Positions 54,706-63,924 of a DNA stretch of 64,000 bases are shown here, in pieces. The notes under the pieces are model-generated. The model had not been told where the DNA came from. It did no database searches and saw only the letters and a program-made list of their open reading frames with translations. Numbering within the stretch: the first letter of the stretch is position 1; each line of letters begins with the position of its first letter. The position numbers and the translations under genes were made by a program. Source of the stretch: Paracoccus tibetensis (lineage in GTDB: Bacteria; Pseudomonadota; Alphaproteobacteria; Rhodobacterales; Rhodobacteraceae); contig NZ_FMVT01000012.1 in NCBI RefSeq assembly GCF_900102505.1, forward strand, positions 43,758-107,757. Reading direction: 5' to 3'.

Positions 54706-57246
54706 TTACAGAGTGACGCTCGCGGCGATCTTGGCAGCAACGATGGCGCTGATTTCAGAGTGCATATCGACAGCATAGTCGGGAGCGGAGATGGAAATTA
54801 CCAGCGCATAGCGCCCCTTGTCGTTGAACCGCTTCTGCCCGGGATGGGTCTTCCACCAGCCGGTGACAGGATAGACTCCTATGGCGTCATGTGAGGAAAG
54901 GTCGATAGCTTTCCCGCGCCAGAGGTCGCAATGCAAGGACCCGGCCTGAACTGCGGCAGGGCCGACAAGCCAGTATTTTCCTTCCTGCTGTGATACGGCC
55001 TCATCCTTCTCCTGCCGACCTGACACTCGGCGTTTGAACTGCTCCTTTGTTTCAAGCCGCCTTTTCATCGCGAATCGGAGACCAAAGGAGCGATAGGTTT
55101 CGGGACGCGTTGCCGCGCGGCCTGACAGGTTTGGTTCGATGAAGTAGGAAAGCGTCACTTTCATGGTGACAATTCCGTTCTCAATCTTTTCAAGCACGCC
55201 TTTTGGCCAAGGCAGGTCATAAACGTGCATTTCGTTGAAAACTGGTCCGCCGCTCTCACCGATCACAAAGGGCTGAATCGGGGCCTGTGCGATCAGCGTC
55301 ACGTCATTACCTGCCGAGCTTATGGCGCGTTGAAGATCGGGAACACCGTATCCGACTTCTCGCAGGATCGCTTGCTTCGCGGCTTTATTCCCGGTCTTCC
55401 AATGCTGTCCGGTGCCGATCAGCCGCTTGCGGATGGGCTCGGGCCAGTGCGCAGAATCAACGGTCAGTGCCCGGTGCGTCTCGGGCCAAAGGTCAGGCAA
55501 GGCCGCTTGCAGCGTGCCAATGAAGTGTCCCGCCATCCCTGCCGCCGCGCTGGTGGCCCAGAACGGCACAAGCGGCTCGTGCATGACACTGGAGCCTGGA
55601 GCGAGAAGGGAAACCGATGGCTCCCATCCGCAATCCCCGGACGGATCGGCAATCATGTTGCCTGCCTCGAACAGCACTTCGGGCTTGATCGGGGTAAGGT
55701 CGGGCGACAGCGCCTGCGATCCCAAGCTAAACGGGCTGCGGTGGTTTGCGGGCACAACCGGCTTCAAGCCGGGCGGGTTCGTAGGCGGGGTCTCCTTACG
55801 AGTGAAGCCGCCTATAGAGAGAGAGTTCCAGCTTTGCGACGGGTCTTCGAGAGGATGCGAAAGCCGCACATGGTCGAGCTTTCCTCCCGGCATGTTGCCG
55901 GTTGCCACCACCATCAGCCTTTTGGGTCGTTCGGCCGCCGGGACTCCGTCCGCCTGATCACCGGGCATCGAACCCGAAGCGATCTGATCCAACGCGCCGC
56001 TCCAACTGGACGGCCTCTCGGGTGGAAAGTCACAGGCCGAGTTCGCGAGGCAGAAAGCACGGCGCACGTTCGGCCTCTCTGCCTCCACCAACGCAACCGC
56101 GCCTTCGGTCACGACCCCATAGCTCGGAGGCCTGGTTTTTGGGAAACCCCGTGGCGGAAGCAGCTTCATTGACTCGATGGCATGGGTAAGCTGCACCTGC
56201 CGCGCGTCGTTCATCAGGGGTTCAAGATCACCATAGAGTGCCAGTCCGGCGAGGGGAGTGCCGTGCCCTCCATTCGGATAGTGGTCGTCCGCCCCCCATG
56301 CCGCATCATAGGCCCAAGCCCCATGCAGGGCAGGCGCGATTAGCGGATGCTGTGCTGCGATGCCGGTATCCAATACGCAGACCGCGTTGGCATTCTGCGG
56401 CGGTGGGTCGATGCGCTTGGCGAGATTTGCGGTCCAATCATGCGGCCCAATGCCCTTCGCTCCCCGGTCGAGAAACGGTTCAATCGTCCCGATCGCCTTC
56501 CTGATCTCTGTAACTGCTCCCGGGATACGCCCGACGAATCCGGCAATTCCCTCGGCCGAGGCATGAACGAAAAGCACCGTGGTGTCGGGAAAGAGGAGTC
56601 GGTCTTCGTGAACCTCTAGCGCCGCGAGCCGCGCCGCAGCAGCAACCCCTTCGGCGATTTTGCCGTCATGCCGGACCCAAAGCTCCCACCACAGTGGTTC
56701 GACGGACACAAAATCGACATTGCCGACAAAAAGGGAATTGGCATCGGCTGCACGGATGGTCTCGATTTTCTCGAACCTGTCTACATCCGGGCGGAGTTGA
56801 TTGCCTTGCGGTTGACCGTAGGAGCTAATGCGTCCCTTCAAGGAAGTGCGGGCATCATCCGGCACAAAGAGTAGCGCACTTTCCGTCCGGTCGTCGCGCC
56901 GCTCCGACCGCAGAACAACCACGTCCTGCGCGGGGAACTCCAACCCTTTCGGCAACTTCACGGCTTGGGCGCGGCTACCCTGTGGCGGGGGCGCGGTGCC
57001 GACTTCGACGACGGCACCGGCCTTCAGCCCCTCCACTGGCAGGCGAGTATCCTGTCCGGCAACGGGAATATCCCCCAGGGCTGCGGTCAGTTGATCGAGA
57101 AGATCCTTAGAATGCGCCGCATAATCATCCCGAAGCGGCTTGGGGTCTATTTTTCGCCGTGGATACGAATAGGCTATCCCAACCCGAAACACATCAAATG
57201 AGATATGCAAGTGCTTTCGCGCACCAAAATCGCTCTGCTCCGCCAT
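54706..57246 (-). CDS. ietS: subtilisin-like serine protease IetS of the IetAS system
   Basis: An 846-aa S8-family protease. The catalytic triad is complete: Asp293 in VCVLDTGI, His328 in NGGHGTPLAG and Ser566 in WATSAAAGMAG, with the oxyanion Asn451 in VATGN. The first about 280 residues form a separate domain of unknown fold, and about 250 residues follow the serine. No signal peptide is present, so it acts in the cytoplasm, unlike most subtilases. It sits 53 bp after the AAA ATPase gene on the same strand. This pair is the ietAS arrangement, described on Agrobacterium Ti plasmids as a stability/toxin-antitoxin module with the protease as toxin, and later listed among anti-phage systems. 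GC content is lower than the flanks. Confidence 0.88.
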   Translation of the reverse strand: MAEQSDFGARKHLHISFDVFRVGIAYSYPRRKIDPKPLRDDYAAHSKDLLDQLTAALGDIPVAGQDTRLPVEGLKAGAVVEVGTAPPPQGSRAQAVKLPKGLEFPAQDVVVLRSERRDDRTESALLFVPDDARTSLKGRISSYGQPQGNQLRPDVDRFEKIETIRAADANSLFVGNVDFVSVEPLWWELWVRHDGKIAEGVAAAARLAALEVHEDRLLFPDTTVLFVHASAEGIAGFVGRIPGAVTEIRKAIGTIEPFLDRGAKGIGPHDWTANLAKRIDPPPQNANAVCVLDTGIAAQHPLIAPALHGAWAYDAAWGADDHYPNGGHGTPLAGLALYGDLEPLMNDARQVQLTHAIESMKLLPPRGFPKTRPPSYGVVTEGAVALVEAERPNVRRAFCLANSACDFPPERPSSWSGALDQIASGSMPGDQADGVPAAERPKRLMVVATGNMPGGKLDHVRLSHPLEDPSQSWNSLSIGGFTRKETPPTNPPGLKPVVPANHRSPFSLGSQALSPDLTPIKPEVLFEAGNMIADPSGDCGWEPSVSLLAPGSSVMHEPLVPFWATSAAAGMAGHFIGTLQAALPDLWPETHRALTVDSAHWPEPIRKRLIGTGQHWKTGNKAAKQAILREVGYGVPDLQRAISSAGNDVTLIAQAPIQPFVIGESGGPVFNEMHVYDLPWPKGVLEKIENGIVTMKVTLSYFIEPNLSGRAATRPETYRSFGLRFAMKRRLETKEQFKRRVSGRQEKDEAVSQQEGKYWLVGPAAVQAGSLHCDLWRGKAIDLSSHDAIGVYPVTGWWKTHPGQKRFNDKGRYALVISISAPDYAVDMHSEISAIVAAKIAASVTL

Positions 57247-57299
57247 CAGACCCTGCTCTGCAATTCCATAGGCTAGTCACTCACGCTCTGATGGCAAAG

Positions 57300-58313
57300 C
57301 TACAGACCGGAGCCCTTCCGAAACTTGCCTTTGAACGTCTGGCGATCATGCAGGGCCGCGCCCAGGACGTCAGCCGAAATCTTTGTCGCACCGTCGATAA
57401 TTGCGTCTTTCACCACGGAATCCGCGGCCCGGACCAGTTCTCCCGGGCTCAATCCCGCAAGCGTCGAAGCCAAACCGGACCATGACCGGGTGTTCAACTT
57501 GAACTTGCCGAGCCGCTTTTCGATGATCTTGCGCGCGGCCAACGGATCAGGCAGCAGATACTCGACAACTTCATCAAAACGCCGCGCCAGCGCTTCGTCC
57601 AGAATTTCTGCGTGGTTTGTCGCAGCCAGCACAAGGCTATCCGTGGAGTTCGGCTCCTCCATGAAGGAGAGCACAGAGTTCAGCACCCGTCGGATTTCGC
57701 CCACGTCATTCGGATCGCCCCGGCGCGCGCCAATAGCGTCGAACTCGTCAAGAAGATAGACGCCCCGGGTCTGCGCGATTTGATCGAAAAGAACACGCAT
57801 CTTTGCGGCCGTCTCGCCGAAATAGCGGCTGAACAGGGACTCAAGCCGCACGGTGAACAAGGGCAGCCGGAGCTCCCCGGCAAGCGCCGAAGCTGTCATA
57901 GTCTTGCCCGTCCCCGGCGGCCCGACAAGAAGTAGATGGGTGGCGGGCTTTTGCCCGAAGTCCCGAAGTGTGGCACGTTCCTGCTGCTGCCTCACCACAC
58001 GCGCCAGACGGTTTCTCACATCATCCGCCAGCACCATGCTCGCGAAGGTAGTCTTGGGATAAGTGCTTTCGACAAGCCCTTGAAGCTCGGCACGCGGCCG
58101 GGCCATCGGGATCGGGATCTGCCCGCCCGCCGGAGTGCCAAGGCGGCGCTGGTCGCGGGCCTTCTGCACAAGGCGCTTCAGCTTCTCCGCATCATCGGGT
58201 TTCCCCTCACGGGCCTGCTGTGCAGCGATCTGCAATGCCACCGAAAAGAACTGATCTTCGTCGCCCTCAATGTGCGAATTGAGAAGGGCGAGAATCTGCC
58301 GTGTCGTCATCAT
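57300..58313 (-). CDS. ietA: AAA ATPase IetA of the IetAS system
   Basis: A 337-aa AAA+ protein: Walker A GPPGTGKT at 131-138, Walker B VYLLDEFDAIG with Asp189-Glu190, sensor 1 AATNHAEILDEAL and the arginine finger region ARRFDEVVEYLLPDP. The N-terminal about 90 residues are helical (LLNSHIEGDEDQFFSVALQI) and may contact IetS. The start is ATG 58313 (the first of two adjacent ATG codons), with a GAGGGGGG box upstream; the frame is open to 58346. It is the first gene of the two-gene operon. In the characterised system the ATPase is needed to neutralise or control the protease. Confidence 0.88.
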   Translation of the reverse strand: MMTTRQILALLNSHIEGDEDQFFSVALQIAAQQAREGKPDDAEKLKRLVQKARDQRRLGTPAGGQIPIPMARPRAELQGLVESTYPKTTFASMVLADDVRNRLARVVRQQQERATLRDFGQKPATHLLLVGPPGTGKTMTASALAGELRLPLFTVRLESLFSRYFGETAAKMRVLFDQIAQTRGVYLLDEFDAIGARRGDPNDVGEIRRVLNSVLSFMEEPNSTDSLVLAATNHAEILDEALARRFDEVVEYLLPDPLAARKIIEKRLGKFKLNTRSWSGLASTLAGLSPGELVRAADSVVKDAIIDGATKISADVLGAALHDRQTFKGKFRKGSGL

Positions 58314-58346
58314 GCTCGCCCCCCTCATCAGTGTCGCCGGAATCAC

Positions 58347-58594
58347 AATGCACCCGAGCCTGCGGGCGGGTCACCATTGGACAAACTCTCTACCCGAGAC
58401 GTGGATTCTGCGCCACGAAAAAGGCATCTCTATGTCGTCCCGTCCCATCCGAACGGCGTGATGGCAACATAACGCCCGTAAACCGGGCGACCGGGTCTTC
58501 ACGCCCTGCTACGTCAGAACCGCAAACCCTGACGGCCGCTATGTCGAATGCCCCCGCGCAGCATGGACGAAGCTCGACCAGCAGCTTTGGGCCG
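58347..58594. other. 248-bp stretch between ietA and the IS element
   Basis: Must hold the ietA promoter, which I cannot pin down. In its second half (58475-58594, plus strand) one frame reads RKPGDRVFTPCYVRTANPDG and on without a stop into the IS end, as if it were a fragment of a lost gene. No complete gene is present. Confidence 0.4.
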
Positions 58595-58650
58595 GCCTGT
58601 GTCAAAACCTGGCGATGTGCTATGCTTTCCTGACGTCGGGAGGGCAGTCC

Positions 58651-60150
58651 ATGACCGGTTTTGTCGAAGGTGTGCAACGATGCCAGACGTCGCTATTCCC
58701 GGATCGGCTCGACAACTGGATCGGTGAGGATAACCTTGTCCGCGTCGTTGATCTGTTTGTCGATGAGCTTGATCTGTCTGGCCTCGGGTTCAACCGCGCC
58801 ATGGCTGCAAGGACGGGGCGGCCGGATTATCGTCCGGCCACGCTGCTGAAGCTCTTCGTCTACGGCTATCTGAACCGCATCCCATCCAGCCGGCGGCTCG
58901 AGCGCGAGGCCGGGCGGAATGTCGAGGTGATGTGACTGACAGGACGCCTGGCGCCCGACCACAAGACCATCGCGGAGTTCCGGCGCGCGAACGGCGGTGC
59001 CATCCGCAAGACCTGTGCGCAGTTCGTGGAGCTATGCCGCCGGATCGGCGTGCTGAAGGACGACTGCGTTGCCATCGAAGGAGGCAAGTTCAAGGCGGTG
59101 AACAATGAAGCCGCGAACGCCACCGGTCCGAGAGAGTGGCCAAATGACAGGAACTTCACCAAGGGCAAGATCGCCAGCCGGCTGGCTCATCTGGAGGCCG
59201 ACGTCGAACGCTACATCGACGAGATGGTGCGCATCGACCGTCAGGAGGAAGGCGAGGCGCGGGCCGAGCGCGTGCAGCACCTCGGCCGTCGCGACAGTCG
59301 CATCCGGCAGGAGATCGCCAGGCTGAAGGTGATGGACAAGGCTTTGGCCGATGCGCCGGACGGCCAGATCTACCTAACGGACCCGGACGCCCGCGCCATG
59401 GCGACCAGCGCCCGGCACAGCGGCATGGTGGGCTACAACGTCCAGAGCGCGGTTGACACCGAGACCCACCTGATCGTCGCGCACGAGGTCACCAACGAGG
59501 GCTTCGACCGCGACCGGCTCAGCCCGATGGCGGTCGCGGCCAAGGAGGCGTTACGGCGCGATGAGCTGCACGCCATTGCCAACAAGGGCTATTTCAGCGG
59601 CCACGAGATCCTGGCCTGCTTTGATGCCGGCATCACCACGAACGTGCCGCGCCCGGCTACCTCGGGCAATGCTGCCAAAGGGATGTATGTGAAGGCCGAC
59701 TTCACCTACGACGCCAATCGCGATGTCTACATCTGCCCTGCCGGCGAGGAGTTGACCTACCGCAGCACCAGCGACGAGCGCGGCGTTCAGGTGCGGCGCT
59801 ACTGGGTGATCGGATGTTAGAGTTGCCCGCTCCACAGCCGATGCACCACCGGCAGCGAGCGAAGGATCACCCGATGGGAGCACGAGGATCTGGTCGAGGG
59901 CGCCAGGCAGAGGCTCGGCCGCGATCCCGATCCGATGACCCTGCGCCGCTGCACCGCTGCACCGCTGCACCGCTGCACCGTCGAGCATCCCTTCGGCACG
60001 ATCAAGGCCTGGATGGGCGCCGCCCATTTTCTGACGCGGCGGCTCAGGAACGTGCGCAGCGAGATGGCGCTGCAGGCGCTGGCCTACAACATCAAGCGGA
60101 TGGTGGTGCTGATCGGCATCCGGCGGCTGATGCAGGCGATTCAGACCTGA
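58651..60150 (+). pseudogene. IS1182-family transposase with two in-frame stop codons
   Basis: The frame begins at ATG 58651 (GGGAGG upstream) with FVEGVQRCQTSLFPDRLDNW and runs through GRPDYRPATLLKLFVYGYLN, the DDE blocks (VVNNE-like AVNNEAANA, VGYNVQSAVDTE) and the C-terminal TVEHPFGTIKAWMGAAHFLT. It is broken by TGA at 58933-58935, where the family has Trp (VM-W-LTGRL), and by TAG at 59818-59820. No frameshift is present, so two single-base changes would restore it. Near the end a 24-bp in-frame expansion adds eight residues. Activity would need nonsense suppression, so it is very likely inactive. Confidence 0.88.
59941..59980 (+). repeat. 8-bp tandem repeat inside the dead transposase
   Basis: CTGCACCG is repeated four times (59949-59980), preceded by a variant CTGCGCCG (59941-59948). 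Relatives would have a single CTGCGCCG-CTGCACCG junction here (RRCTVEHPFG). Three extra units equal 24 bases, so the reading frame is kept. Confidence 0.85.
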
Positions 60151-60304
60151 TTGCCGCTCCGTAGCCCCTTGCTGTGCCGCCCGGACGCTCACACTAGACT
60201 TCCGGCTCGGACGTCCGGGGCAGTAGCCAGAACAGGACGGCAATACTCCAACTACTCGGAAGCGCCTTGCCCCACCGACGCGCTGGTGGGGTTTTGACAC
60301 AGGC

Positions 60305-60917
60305 TCTGCCGTCTGCTCACGCTGCACCTGCATTAGCCCAGGCCGGCGCGAATGTCGCACGTGGGCTCTTCATGCCGGGCTGCCGCTCCTCGCGGCAGGA
60401 ACGGTGCAAGTTACCCTCTGACCCGCGCACTCGGCCCATAGCGGCCGGACGACCCTTCCCCGACGCTGCAGTGCGGCTTCCCAAAGCGGACGTCGGAGCT
60501 GGTCGCAGCGAGATAGACCGGCCGCAGGCGGTGCGGCGTGTGGCTGCTTTGGTGGAAACCGAGGTGCGGGCGCTCGCCATGGTCACGATCGGGCCGGCAC
60601 GCGTCATCGGCCGCGCCCTACGGTAATGCCCGGCGCACCTGCTGAGCTGACGCTCTACGACCAACCGCGCGGACGGCGCGGCTCTCGACGACAACCTCCT
60701 GCAGCTGACAGCCGAGATATGCCGGGTGTCGGTGTCGAGCCATGTGAAGGCAAAGGTTGGCAGGCTCCCGGCTCTCCCGTGCGGGGGCGCAGTTCCAACA
60801 CCACGCGCGAGACCGGCCATCCGGCGTTGGCATTGTGTCGCGCAGTTCAAGCTGGCAGCCCGTCTGATCAGCATGCCAAGGTGGTGCAGGGACTACGGAG
60901 ACATGTGAGGTGGCGTC
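60305..60917. other. 613-bp stretch without a recognisable gene
   Basis: Several short frames are open on both strands but their translations look random (Arg/Pro/Ala-rich). A short plus-strand stretch (about 60664-60770) reads ADGAALDDNLLQLTAEICRV and could be a scrap of a decayed gene. Nothing can be assigned. The region most likely represents DNA that has lost its genes. Confidence 0.5.
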
Positions 60918-61436
60918 ATGTTCCATGCTCTTGCAAGGGGCGCGCAGCGGCTCATGACAATGGACGATGCGGTCTGGGCGCGCCACGCCAACCCGCTCAG
61001 CGGGTGGTCCCGCGTGTTGATCCTGCCGTTGCTTGCGATGGCCGTGTGGAGCCGGCTCTGGATCGGCTGGTGGGCGATCATTCTGGTTGGCGCGGTGCTG
61101 ATCTGGACGTGGCTGAACCCGGGCCTGTTCCCGGCGACTGCGTCTGTCGACAACTGGATGTCAAAAGGCGTTTTGGGCGAGCGAGTCTGGCTGTCATGGC
61201 AGGGCGATCCCCGGCTTGCCCATCACGCGCCGATCATCCGTGCATTGACGCTCACCTCCCTCGGCGGGCTCGGCCTGCTGCTGGCCGGCCTGGCGGTGCT
61301 GAGCGTGCCGCTGACCACAACTGGCCTTGCCGCCGCAATGCTGTCGAAGCTCTGGATTCTGGACAGGATGGTCTGGATCTATTCCGACGCTGGTTTCCCG
61401 GAGGGGTTTGACCGAGATACGACCGCACGCGGCTGA
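60918..61436 (+). CDS. small membrane protein, DUF6653-like
   Basis: A 172-aa protein with four hydrophobic segments (about 32-45, 48-68, 112-130 and 133-150). The phrases WARHANPLSGWSRV, LNPGLFP and the conserved WMSKGVLGERVWL resemble a small family of bacterial membrane proteins that I know as DUF6653; function unknown. The start ATG 60918 has GAGGTGG nine bases upstream. It stands alone between the decayed stretch and the convergent exporter gene. Confidence 0.68.
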   Translation: MFHALARGAQRLMTMDDAVWARHANPLSGWSRVLILPLLAMAVWSRLWIGWWAIILVGAVLIWTWLNPGLFPATASVDNWMSKGVLGERVWLSWQGDPRLAHHAPIIRALTLTSLGGLGLLLAGLAVLSVPLTTTGLAAAMLSKLWILDRMVWIYSDAGFPEGFDRDTTARG

Positions 61437-61489
61437 GCTGCCAACATTGCTCCGCTCGCCCTGTCCCTCGGCTCAGGCAAGTGCCGAAG

Positions 61490-62401
61490 CTAGATGCCCG
61501 CCCGGAGGCTCGCCTTCTGCCCGCGCCACAGGATGAAGAGGCCCGACAGCACGATCAGCCCTGACCCCACCAGCATCCCGAGCGTCAGCGTCTCGCCGAA
61601 GACTGCGATCCCCAAAGCCGCCCCGAACAGCAGCCGGGTGTAGCGGAACGGCGTGACGGCCGACACATCCCCCGTCCGCATCGCCTTCATCAAACAGGAA
61701 TAGGCACCGATGCCGATGAGGATGACTGCGACCAGAAGCAGAGCCGCGCGAGCATCCGGCCACCGGAACGATGCGCCCTGCCAGGCGGAGAACAGCAGCC
61801 CCGCAGCCGCCAGCGCAAGAAAGCCGTAGAGGCCAAGGATCGCGGTGCTCAGGCTGCGGGGCGCGGCGCGGCTGGCAAGATCACGCCCTGCAAAGCCCAG
61901 CATACCCACCAGCGCCAGAAGCGACAGTGCCGAGAAGCCCTCCGTTCCCGGCCTCAGGATGATCATGACGCCGAGAAGGCCGAGGCAGATGGCCGTCCAC
62001 CGCCTCCAGCCCACGCGCTCGCCAAAGATCAATGCGGCCGAAGCCACCACGACCAATGGCGTCGCCTGCAGGATTACCGTCGCGGTGGAAAGCGGGATCA
62101 GCGCCAGAGCCAGCACGTAGAACAGCCGCCCCGTGATCTCGAACAGCACGCGAAGTCGCATGGCGGGCGCGAACACGTCGGGCGTGACAAGCGCGTCCCC
62201 CTGCCGCAGGGCGATGGCCACGAAGATGGCCGCGCCGCCAAGGCCGAAGAGAGTGAGGATCTGCCCCACGGGAAGAAGATCCGAAACGGCTTTCACCAGC
62301 GCGTCCTCGACCGCGAAGGCCGCCATCGCCGCGATCATCCAGGCGGCACCGACGATGTTGCGGCGATGAGCGGGGTCAGTCGTCATAGCCATGTTCCCCA
62401 T
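61490..62401 (-). CDS. EamA-family (DMT) transporter
   Basis: A 303-aa inner-membrane protein with ten predicted spans arranged as two repeats of five, the drug/metabolite transporter fold. The start MGNMAMTTDPAHRRNIVGAA has a second possible ATG at codon 4 or 6. Conserved EamA features are PLVVVASAALIFGERVGWRR in the first half and PFRYTRLLFGAALGIAVFGE in the second, each ending a repeat with a Gly-Glu pair. It probably exports a metabolite or amino acid. Neighbours give no hint of substrate. Confidence 0.9.
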   Translation of the reverse strand: MGNMAMTTDPAHRRNIVGAAWMIAAMAAFAVEDALVKAVSDLLPVGQILTLFGLGGAAIFVAIALRQGDALVTPDVFAPAMRLRVLFEITGRLFYVLALALIPLSTATVILQATPLVVVASAALIFGERVGWRRWTAICLGLLGVMIILRPGTEGFSALSLLALVGMLGFAGRDLASRAAPRSLSTAILGLYGFLALAAAGLLFSAWQGASFRWPDARAALLLVAVILIGIGAYSCLMKAMRTGDVSAVTPFRYTRLLFGAALGIAVFGETLTLGMLVGSGLIVLSGLFILWRGQKASLRAGI

Positions 62402-62988
62402 CGCCGCTGCAGAGCCAGCGCATATGCCACCCTGCTGGCATGCGCAAACCTCTAGGAGCAGCGCCTGAGACGGCCGGATGTGCTAGCTGCGAGGTGCCAA
62501 GCGCGGCACATGTGCCGCTTGGCAACCACGAGTTCCGCGCCCGTCCGTTAGGTTGGCTACCGACCAAAGCTTTGGCCCGAGAAGGACGGCAGTGATATAT
62601 CGCGCCTCCGGCGGCCACTCCGCGCTGGCCTGGGTGGCACTTCAGCAGCTTCGCTACCCCCCTACGCGCACCACCGGCGATAGAAACCGGCTGTGGCGGG
62701 GTGCCGGTCAGACGTATGCTGGCGCACGCTCCCCTGCCTCCCTCAACCGGCCAATTGTTGATGATCTGGCTTTGGATGCGCGACGAGGGACCTGCACTGA
62801 CGGAGCAAAGCCGGCCCTGAGCGAACTTTCATGCTTGCGGCTATGAATGACTGGTCCAGCGCAAAAGTGGACCGTCAGAACGTGGAGAAGACCCTAAAAG
62901 AGCGACCGCGCGAACATCACGCTTCGGCAACCTTTAGTTGCCTACGGCGCACAATATTTGGTATCGGTAAAGAAACCTCCCCCAGCAT
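62402..62988. other. 587-bp stretch without a recognisable gene
   Basis: Contains a perfect 16-bp palindrome GCGGCACATGTGCCGC (62503-62518) and short open frames that look random. A plus-strand stretch near 62730-62822 reads APLPPSTGQLLMIWLWMRDE before a stop and could be a gene remnant. The last 100 bases should hold the promoter of the following gene; no clear -35/-10 pair is seen. Confidence 0.45.
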
Positions 62989-63924
62989 ATGGCGGCCACG
63001 TTGCTTATTCGTCCTCGTCTTACAGATTATCATGGAGTTCACGCGGCGCAGGCCGATCTCGACTTCGCGATTCCATTTCTGGACGAGGACATTCCCCTAT
63101 ACCTCGACCCCTTCATGCTGTGGCGGTCGCCCTCTCAGCAGGATCAGGCGCTACACACAGGCCTGATCAATGCATTCAATCATCTTGGAGTTCTCGTCGA
63201 GCAAGGCAAAGAAGCGCAGGCAATCGAGACACTGATCATTGCATCCGAGTGCGACGAGGTCGGCCTGGGCACATCCCTGACCCGCAAGGGAAAGCGGATC
63301 GGCGCGGATAAGGCACGCGAGATCATTGACCTGTTCAAAGCGATACCGCGCTATCGGAAGAGCGGATTCCGACATTTCGAGGAGATTCAGTTCTTCATCG
63401 AAGGAATATCGAAGGACCGCATTTCCGATATTGGCTGCAATTTCCTGAAATCATTTCTGATCGACTTCACGATTGAGCAGTGCCAAAAACTTGGCGTTCC
63501 GACTCAAGATTGCGCCGTCGAGCATGTATATGACGCTCGCTTGGGTATGTTTAGACGGGAGGTGGGCGTGCCATTGCCCGTGAATCCTGAAAATGGCTCG
63601 CCGATCATCTTTGTGCCAAAGCGGTGGCTGCGGTTTGCCCCGTGGATTAGCTACGACGATTACTTTGAAAAGCACTGCCCGCAGGACGAGATTTCGCACA
63701 AGCCTGAGGAACTGACACGGGTTAAGGTTCTAAGCTATAACCGGCAAAACTACGGCGTCATTGATCACTATATCCAGTCAAAAGAACGCACGGCAGACGA
63801 TTGCGCGAACGATCCACTGTTCTCACAAATCCCCGTCACTTCGGCGAAGCGGGTCTTTGCGGAGATAAAGAAGCTGCCGACGGGGAAAATAAACGGCGCA
63901 GATGCTAGGCTCCAGACTCATTGA
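62989..63924 (+). CDS. unrecognised accessory protein, 3' end replaced by an insertion sequence
   Basis: I do not recognise this protein of about 306 native residues. It is soluble, without signal peptide or membrane spans, rich in charged residues, with notable blocks AIPFLDEDIPLYLDPFMLWR (about 27-46), GLGTSLTRKGKRIG (about 93-106) and IIFVPKRWLRFAPWISYDDY (about 209-228). GC content is low for this genome, so it was probably acquired recently. The frame crosses the insertion-sequence end at about 63908 and stops at TGA 63922-63924, which is IS sequence; the last five or six residues (RLQTH) are therefore not native and the true C-terminus is lost or lies beyond the insertion. Its place in an island next to IetAS suggests a defence or mobile-element role, but this is only context. 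Confidence 0.75.
   Translation: MAATLLIRPRLTDYHGVHAAQADLDFAIPFLDEDIPLYLDPFMLWRSPSQQDQALHTGLINAFNHLGVLVEQGKEAQAIETLIIASECDEVGLGTSLTRKGKRIGADKAREIIDLFKAIPRYRKSGFRHFEEIQFFIEGISKDRISDIGCNFLKSFLIDFTIEQCQKLGVPTQDCAVEHVYDARLGMFRREVGVPLPVNPENGSPIIFVPKRWLRFAPWISYDDYFEKHCPQDEISHKPEELTRVKVLSYNRQNYGVIDHYIQSKERTADDCANDPLFSQIPVTSAKRVFAEIKKLPTGKINGADARLQTH

Larger units (their letters stand above)
58595..60304 (+). mobile_element. IS1182-type insertion sequence, complete ends, dead transposase
   Basis: Bounded by perfect 15-bp terminal inverted repeats: GCCTGTGTCAAAACC at 58595-58609 and its reverse complement at 60290-60304. It is 1710 bp, a usual size for the IS1182 group, and contains a single transposase frame interrupted by two stop codons. 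I see no clear target-site duplication in the bases just outside. It lies upstream of the iet operon and points away from it. Confidence 0.88.

Noticed and set aside
54640..54776. Upstream extension of the SDR frame to 54776 as its true N-terminus
   Set aside because: It overlaps the end of ietS in antisense, is Ser/Cys/Pro-rich and lacks the TGxxxGxG motif an SDR needs.
60317..60874. 185-aa minus-strand frame
   Set aside because: Arg/Ala/Ser-rich random-looking translation, no start signal and no family resemblance.
62402..62618. Small protein upstream of the EamA gene on the minus strand
   Set aside because: Short, no ribosome-binding site, composition not protein-like.
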